DNA of 64,000 nucleotides from Phytophthora colocasiae (lineage: Eukaryota > Oomycota > Peronosporomycetes > Peronosporales > Peronosporaceae), in NCBI GenBank assembly GCA_018806915.1, contig JAGKQI010000068.1, positions 1-64,000 on the forward strand, given 5' to 3'. The notes under the pieces are model-generated. The model saw only the letters and a program-made list of their open reading frames with translations. It was not told the origin of the DNA and did not search any database. The position numbers and the translations under genes were made by a program. How positions within the stretch are numbered: position 1 is the stretch's first letter; the number at the start of each line of letters is the position of its first letter. Positions 59,262 through 64,000 of this stretch are shown in pieces.

Positions 59262-61250
59262 ATGACGACCGAGTGGAATTTCCTCAATCCTTGGCATTCG
59301 GCCTTACGCACTTATGCTATTCCAGGGAAGCCCATAAATGCGGGAAATGGGATGCAGGTGAAATTCAAATGGCCGTTTGGGAATTCGATATGCTCACAGC
59401 ATTTACTGCTTCATCTAGAAGAGAGAAGTCCGGAAAATGTGAAACAACTGAAACTGATCCGAGAAGCAATCGAATTATTCACATTGCTTTCGATAGTGAA
59501 CAACGAAGCATTTACAGAGCAAATGTCACTTCTCTCACCAAGAACGGAGGAAAGTAGTCGAGGCTACTATTCACGATGGAGTGTATACGTCTGTGGATCT
59601 GTTGCAGTCCAGAAAGCTACCTGGAGTAGACTGCTGGAGTTTTCAGAACCTTCAGCGCAATATCAATATGCGCGTCAGAGGCTGAAGACGATGGGATCCG
59701 AAGTTAAATGTACGACACCCATTTCCAATGCTGAACTTATATATTGGAACTGCAAGTGTGATGGTGCTGTTGTGAAAGCCTGCCTCTATACTGACAAAAG
59801 TGACGAGATTGAATCAGATCTACAAAGGTTGTTTGATGCTGGTTCTTCTATATTAGTGCAACTCACTCAGACGCCGGACCGCTCGAGCCTGGTAGATACA
59901 TGTATCTGGTCAAACCACAGGCAGCAAGTACTGATGAGTGCGGACGTTTCTGTTTCTATATGGGATTTAACGTCGGGATTTTGCCGAGATTTAGCTGCTG
60001 GGTTGGTATATACACCAATAAACTCCCTGAGAATTTACCTTAAACAAGAAGATACAACCAGCAACGAACAGGCTGCGATCAACGCTGGAGTTCTACTGAC
60101 CCGGGTCTATCAGTGGTCTCAAGTCGTCAGTCAAAAGGTGTCGATTTCGTGTTACAAGCTGTCCAAAAGCGTGTTTGCTGTGATTTGTTCGGTTGTATCC
60201 GCGGGATTTACCACAACTCCAATCAAGATCGATTTCAAGGCTGTGCGCACTGAGTCGTGGTCATGGTTAGTGTATGCTATAAGCCGTTCACCTTCTACCG
60301 ACATTTCACTAAGGATTTGGGATGCGCATTTGACAAAAACTGATTTATCACGAATTGCGGGTGTATTGCGCTGTAATTATCCTCGTTCGAACGAGCCGAG
60401 AGATTGTTTCTACGGATTAGTAGACATTGCCGAAGGAACAACAGTGTGGGGCTTGGATCTGGAAGGTTCACCACTTATTGTGCCGAATTTGGTCCGCTGT
60501 CGGGCCTGGTTCAAGGAAGGCGATGACGTTGAAGTGGTCATTCCAGGTGTCGGTCGTTGTCGATGTCGAATTGGTGATGGCGTCGCAGTGGTTTCTCGCG
60601 ATATCAAGGAGCCAACCTCGCTGGGATTAAGAGCACTTCGAGCTTTGTATGTGTGCTTTACACCAATCGAATCCGTTTCGTTGGTCATGAGCTTGCTGGA
60701 GTTGATCGGTGGTAATTTACGTTTATTATCACAGAGGATACCTCCAGACAGCAGTGACCGTACTCTTGACCTGAGTGTTTTATCTGCTGTATGTCCAAAT
60801 CTTGAATCTCTCACGACTTACGATCTCGATGTGGTTGTCTCGATTCATAATGAGGCTCTGCGTTTGTGGCCAGTCAAGGTGTTGACTATTAAAGATAGTC
60901 GCAAGTTGGCAGACATCCCAGTGTGTTTACGGAACTTCAGTCTACGGATGGCGCGTGAGCTTGAGGAGCTCACAATAAACTATGACGAACAAGAGTTCGA
61001 CAAAAACGAGGTGACGGACATTATGACTCACAATGGAGATTTTCTACCTGTTATGAAGGAGAAATTGCCGATACAGTCGAAAGTTGCTATGATCAGTGCC
61101 ATCGACAGTGCGCGCAACTGGAACGCAGTCCGTCGACTGCCCGTTGATATCTTACGCACAATTTTTGTGTTGGCTTCGACGCCTGCTCGGCGGTCAGTGG
61201 ACTTTTGGGCTGCCCGTCTTGGTATCAGGAGACATCAAACGCGTTTTTGA
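59262..61250 (+). CDS. Intact B-subfamily LRR/F-box-like protein (B1)
   Basis: An uninterrupted 662-codon frame starting MTTEWNFLNPW. It is collinear with A4 through LIREAIELFTLLSIVNNEAF (residue 68), Trp-Asp-Leu-Thr-Ser-Gly-Phe-Cys-Arg-Asp-Leu-Ala-Ala-Gly (about 235), VLRCNYP (about 370) and CRAWFKEGDDVEVVIPGVGR (about 415). A leucine-rich C-terminal third follows, with LDLSVLSAVCPNLESL (about 505) and MARELEEL. The end is RRLPVDILRTIFVLASTPAR plus 20 residues. Sequence divergence from A4 is large while the frame is kept, which suggests a functional gene rather than a recent copy. No signal peptide or membrane segment. It is divergent from A4 with only remnants between. Confidence 0.8.
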   Translation: MTTEWNFLNPWHSALRTYAIPGKPINAGNGMQVKFKWPFGNSICSQHLLLHLEERSPENVKQLKLIREAIELFTLLSIVNNEAFTEQMSLLSPRTEESSRGYYSRWSVYVCGSVAVQKATWSRLLEFSEPSAQYQYARQRLKTMGSEVKCTTPISNAELIYWNCKCDGAVVKACLYTDKSDEIESDLQRLFDAGSSILVQLTQTPDRSSLVDTCIWSNHRQQVLMSADVSVSIWDLTSGFCRDLAAGLVYTPINSLRIYLKQEDTTSNEQAAINAGVLLTRVYQWSQVVSQKVSISCYKLSKSVFAVICSVVSAGFTTTPIKIDFKAVRTESWSWLVYAISRSPSTDISLRIWDAHLTKTDLSRIAGVLRCNYPRSNEPRDCFYGLVDIAEGTTVWGLDLEGSPLIVPNLVRCRAWFKEGDDVEVVIPGVGRCRCRIGDGVAVVSRDIKEPTSLGLRALRALYVCFTPIESVSLVMSLLELIGGNLRLLSQRIPPDSSDRTLDLSVLSAVCPNLESLTTYDLDVVVSIHNEALRLWPVKVLTIKDSRKLADIPVCLRNFSLRMARELEELTINYDEQEFDKNEVTDIMTHNGDFLPVMKEKLPIQSKVAMISAIDSARNWNAVRRLPVDILRTIFVLASTPARRSVDFWAARLGIRRHQTRF

Positions 61251-61440
61251 TACAGAGTTTTGAATTGAACGACCTTCATCAAAGTCAATAACCATACGCA
61301 GAGCTGCAAAGGTGTCGGTTTAGAGGAGATAGAAATTATCCCCAAAAGATCAGAGTAACGATACGTGATGTGAACCGAATCACTTTTTACAACCATTCCC
61401 ATTTTGTGTATCTCTGTTTCTTTGATCCAAATTCTCAAAG
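61251..61440. other. B1 downstream spacer
   Basis: Reverse-complement match to about 4901-5060 downstream of B3. No gene. Confidence 0.55.
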
Positions 61441-62340
61441 TTGAACCGAGACGTGATGCCTTATCTGCTTGTATGATCAGGGAGTGGAATGCAAGTGTTA
61501 TTTGCTGACCGCCTGTAGGCCACCCATATCACCAATTGACTATTTTGCTTCGGTTGGAAGTAGGACATTCACAAAATGTGAGTCAGCTAAACTTGAAGCA
61601 ATCGTTCATTGTTCTTTCGAAAGTCAACCAACAAGACGTTTACGGAGCAATTTCCCTACCTGACGCAGTCACTGGGTCAAAGCAGACGGAGTTGGTATTC
61701 AAAATGGAAGTTGCTCGTCAGTGAATCTGCTACAGATCAGAAAGTCACTTGGATCAGATTACTGGGGCTTTCTACCCCCTCATTTTAGTTTCTACGGGCG
61801 ATGCAGACACTGGAGGGAATGAAAGTGGACAAAAGGAGGGAAGACATTCTCGTTTGCTCGAGTATAAAATGACAATGCTTGTTCGATACGGGTAACGCGG
61901 CAGCATCCCAAAAAATTGATGAATACGAGGAATATTTAACGTGAGTGCATCTATGGTGATGCAACTCATTATTGCGCTTGGCAGCACCACTTCGGCTAGT
62001 ATCTGGCCGTACCAGCACGTGCCGATAAGTGTAATTGCTGACGTTTCTATATGGGATTTAACGTCGATATTTTCACGGGATTTAGCTGCTGGATTGGTAT
62101 TCACACGAGTAAACTCCCTCTCAATTCACCTCAAACAAAAAAAGACAAGCAACAACAACGTACAGGTTATGATCAATGCTGGAGTTCTATTTGCCAGTGG
62201 TCTTAAGTGGTCCGTCGAAAGGTGTTCATTTCGTGTTTCAAGTTGTCCAAAAGTATATTGACTGCGATCTTTTCGACTATTGCTGTGGAGCCTACCACGC
62301 CACTTCAGTTCAGGATACAAACTACTTGAAGTATGAGTCC
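61441..62340 (+). pseudogene. B-like N-terminal half, decayed (right arm)
   Basis: Plus-strand mirror of 4029-4900. Broken frames show Gly-Val-Glu-Cys-Lys-Cys in place of Gly-Met-Gln-Val, Leu-Glu-Gly-Met-Lys-Val-Asp, then Val-Met-Gln-Leu-Ile-Ile-Ala and VSIWDLTSIFSRDLAAGLVF. The C-terminal half is absent. Confidence 0.65.
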
Positions 62341-62402
62341 AGACACGTTGCCGTTGCCGTGGTTAGCCTTTGTTATGGGCTGCCCCCCCCCTCTATTGGA
62401 AA

Positions 62403-62565
62403 GTGAACTACTACTTAGGGCCGTTGAAGGCCGTTGAGTACGTAGCAATGATAGGGTACTACTAGTTAGTGCAAAACAGAGGGCCCGAGAGGCGCCAGTC
62501 CAAGATTACCCCTTTAACAACAAGTTGCCTGCGTGTTACCAGATTCCAATACCCTCCCCCTTCTA
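62403..62565. repeat. Right-arm-only insertion flanked by CCCTCTATTGGA-like repeats
   Basis: The left arm is continuous at this point (CCCCTTCTTATTGGAATT on the reverse strand). Here about 160 bases are added between CCCCCCCCTCTATTGGA and CCCCCTTCTATTGGA. No gene. Confidence 0.5.
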
Positions 62566-63061
62566 TTGGAATTGAGTTTAATTTTGTGCATTCGATTTTG
62601 TCAAAGGCAACAGAAACTTTGACACACCGTTATCCTGTTTTTACAACTTCAGGACAGCAACTACGGCAAATAGCGTACGAAGCTTCTGAATTCAGATTTG
62701 TGGATATTACAGAAAGAACAACAGTATGGCCCATCGATATTGAAGAAGGCGCAGCATTTGTAGCACCCAGTTCTGCCCGCTGTCGAGCCTGATTCAAGGA
62801 AGACTATATCGAAGTTATCGTACCAAGTTACGGACTTTGTCGAACTAGAATTGGAGAAGGCGATTGCGAAGTTTCTCGCGATTCAGAGGGTCAAAATCTG
62901 CAAAGGACGCTTTCACTTCGGTCCCTGACTGCCTTTACCTCTATTGAATCTATTGGTTTGGTGATCAATCTACTGAAGTTGATCGGTGGAAATTTACGTT
63001 CATCAAGACTTTGCACAAAGGTATACAATAATGGTATGGCGCCCAATCTTGAATCTCGTAC
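62566..63061 (+). pseudogene. E-subfamily central fragment (right arm)
   Basis: Plus-strand mirror of 3428-3985: FRFVDITERTTVWPIDIEEG, then Arg-Cys-Arg-Ala and a stop, then Ser-Arg-Asp and Leu-Lys-Leu-Ile-Gly-Gly-Asn-Leu-Arg. It ends at the same inversion point as the left copy. Confidence 0.7.
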
Positions 63062-63225
63062 TTTCATGTAGTGGGCTCCGTTGGCAACACCAACTAGCGC
63101 AGCTTTCGACTGTAGAGGGAATTTATCCATCATTACAGATAGAGCATCTCCATCGGGCATCCAAAGTTCCATGACCTCACTCTCGTCATGTTCTTCTTCG
63201 TAAAATCCAATGATGAGATTTGAAG
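63062..63225 (-). pseudogene. E-subfamily C-terminal fragment (right arm)
   Basis: Minus-strand mirror of 3245-3427, encoding GFYEEEHDESEVMELWMPD and the Gln-Ser-Lys-Ala-Ala-Leu stretch. Confidence 0.7.
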
Positions 63226-63874
63226 CAGTGCGTATCTTCTTGGTGTGCCCTTTGCTGCGGATAATCAAGTTCTACTAATTGAAGAGAATAGTTTCTTTCT
63301 CTCCAGAAAAAAAAGATGAGAGACATGCTTGTTTGCTTCAAGTAGACTTGGTCAAACCCAATACTCGCAAAAAGGGGAGCAGCTCTATTTCGTTTACAGT
63401 AGAATAGATGAGAACGAGTTATTATAATGTCAACTGGCAAATCTCCAGTTAATCTAAATTCTCTTCACTTCCGTATTTACCAGAAGACAAATATTCGACA
63501 GTTTTTCTTTTTAATCCGAAATCTCCTTCTTGCTTATTTACGTTAGCATATGATAAAAGGATCTTCTTATCGTCTATTGTTGCTATCTGCAGCAACTCAA
63601 AAGTCCTCTTTCCGGTGGGTACTAAACCCGCAGGTTTCGTGAACCATAAGAAATATGGCTACACTAAGTTACCTATGACAGAGAGGGTTTCGGGCGTTTA
63701 CTGTACATTACGAAATTCTAGAAGCGAAATACAGGAAGACGGAAATATGATACACTCACTACCATGAGCGCAAAACATTTGTTAAACTCTTTCATTTTAA
63801 TGGAAATACAAAAGCATGTGAATCACCAGTCTTGTGAAATTTCATCGCACGAATTCTCCTTCTACACTGTCATC
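63226..63874. other. A5 downstream spacer
   Basis: Reverse complement of the A1 downstream spacer (2665-3244). No gene. Confidence 0.6.
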
Positions 63875-64000
63875 CTCGTCTAACACGCACTGATCGTCGG
63901 GCAGGGGTCGAAGCGAAAGCAAAAATCAGCCATAAAACATCAGCAGGTACTCGATGAATCGGTTTCGAGTAGTGCACGTAGTTAATGACGCTGATCAATG
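63875..64000 (-). pseudogene. A-subfamily C-terminus, cut by window edge (A5)
   Basis: On the minus strand the sequence encodes Leu-Ile-Ser-Val-Ile-Asn and then HRVPADVLWLIFAFAS-type residues, the end of an A protein whose 5' part lies beyond 64000. Whether the whole gene is intact cannot be told from here. Confidence 0.65.

Overview
This is a repeat-dense, gene-poor eukaryotic window, most probably from an oomycete (Phytophthora or a relative). Four things point there. (1) Several copies of the local gene family carry a match to the oomycete core promoter, an initiator plus flanking promoter region such as TTCATTCCGCAATTTTC at 7258-7274, about 20 bases before the ATG. (2) The piggyBac, PIF/Harbinger, Gypsy and Copia proteins are of the kind common in Phytophthora genomes. 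(3) Two transposon introns are short (54 and 69 bases) and contain CTAATAC branch-like sites. (4) A glycoside hydrolase family 1 (GH1) fragment resembles oomycete beta-glucosidases. The genus is inference.

The host component is one multigene family that I cannot assign to a described family. Members are intronless, about 650 residues, and start with a Met-x-(Thr/Asp)-x-Trp-x-Phe-Leu-x-x-Trp type motif. A long body with leucine-rich stretches follows, and they end in an F-box-helix-like motif (LPxDxLxxIF) at the extreme C-terminus. I call the subfamilies A, B, C, D and E. Only one A copy (54865-56820, minus) and one B copy (59262-61250, plus) are intact. All other copies are frameshifted, truncated or rearranged.

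Layout. The left arm (about 230-8035) holds a B fragment, A1 (+), a head-to-head E remnant, a B-like half copy (-), B3 (-) and D1 (+). The right arm (58510-64000) holds the same series as its reverse complement: D2 (-), B1 (+), B-like half copy (+), E remnant, A5 (-). A 10.3 kb Gypsy element (8073-18354, minus) follows the left arm. Between the arms lie three tandem A units. U1 starts with A2 (19089-21005), U2 with A3 (30343-32297) and U3 with A4 (54865-56820). U1 and U2 share a composite insertion carrying a truncated GH1 gene and a pogo-like DNA transposon with a 0.6 kb hAT-type MITE inside. U3 has the matching empty site at 57190/57191.

U2 then received four further insertions that U1 lacks, so each can be bounded to the base: Harbinger (33177-35949), Copia (36105-41041), piggyBac 1 (44036-48220, TTAA) and piggyBac 2 (51009-54494, TTAA). 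U1 and U2 also carry decayed LINE-like reverse transcriptase tails. The window therefore records a sequence of gene amplification, inverted and tandem duplication, and nested transposition. No tRNA, rRNA or CRISPR array was recognised.
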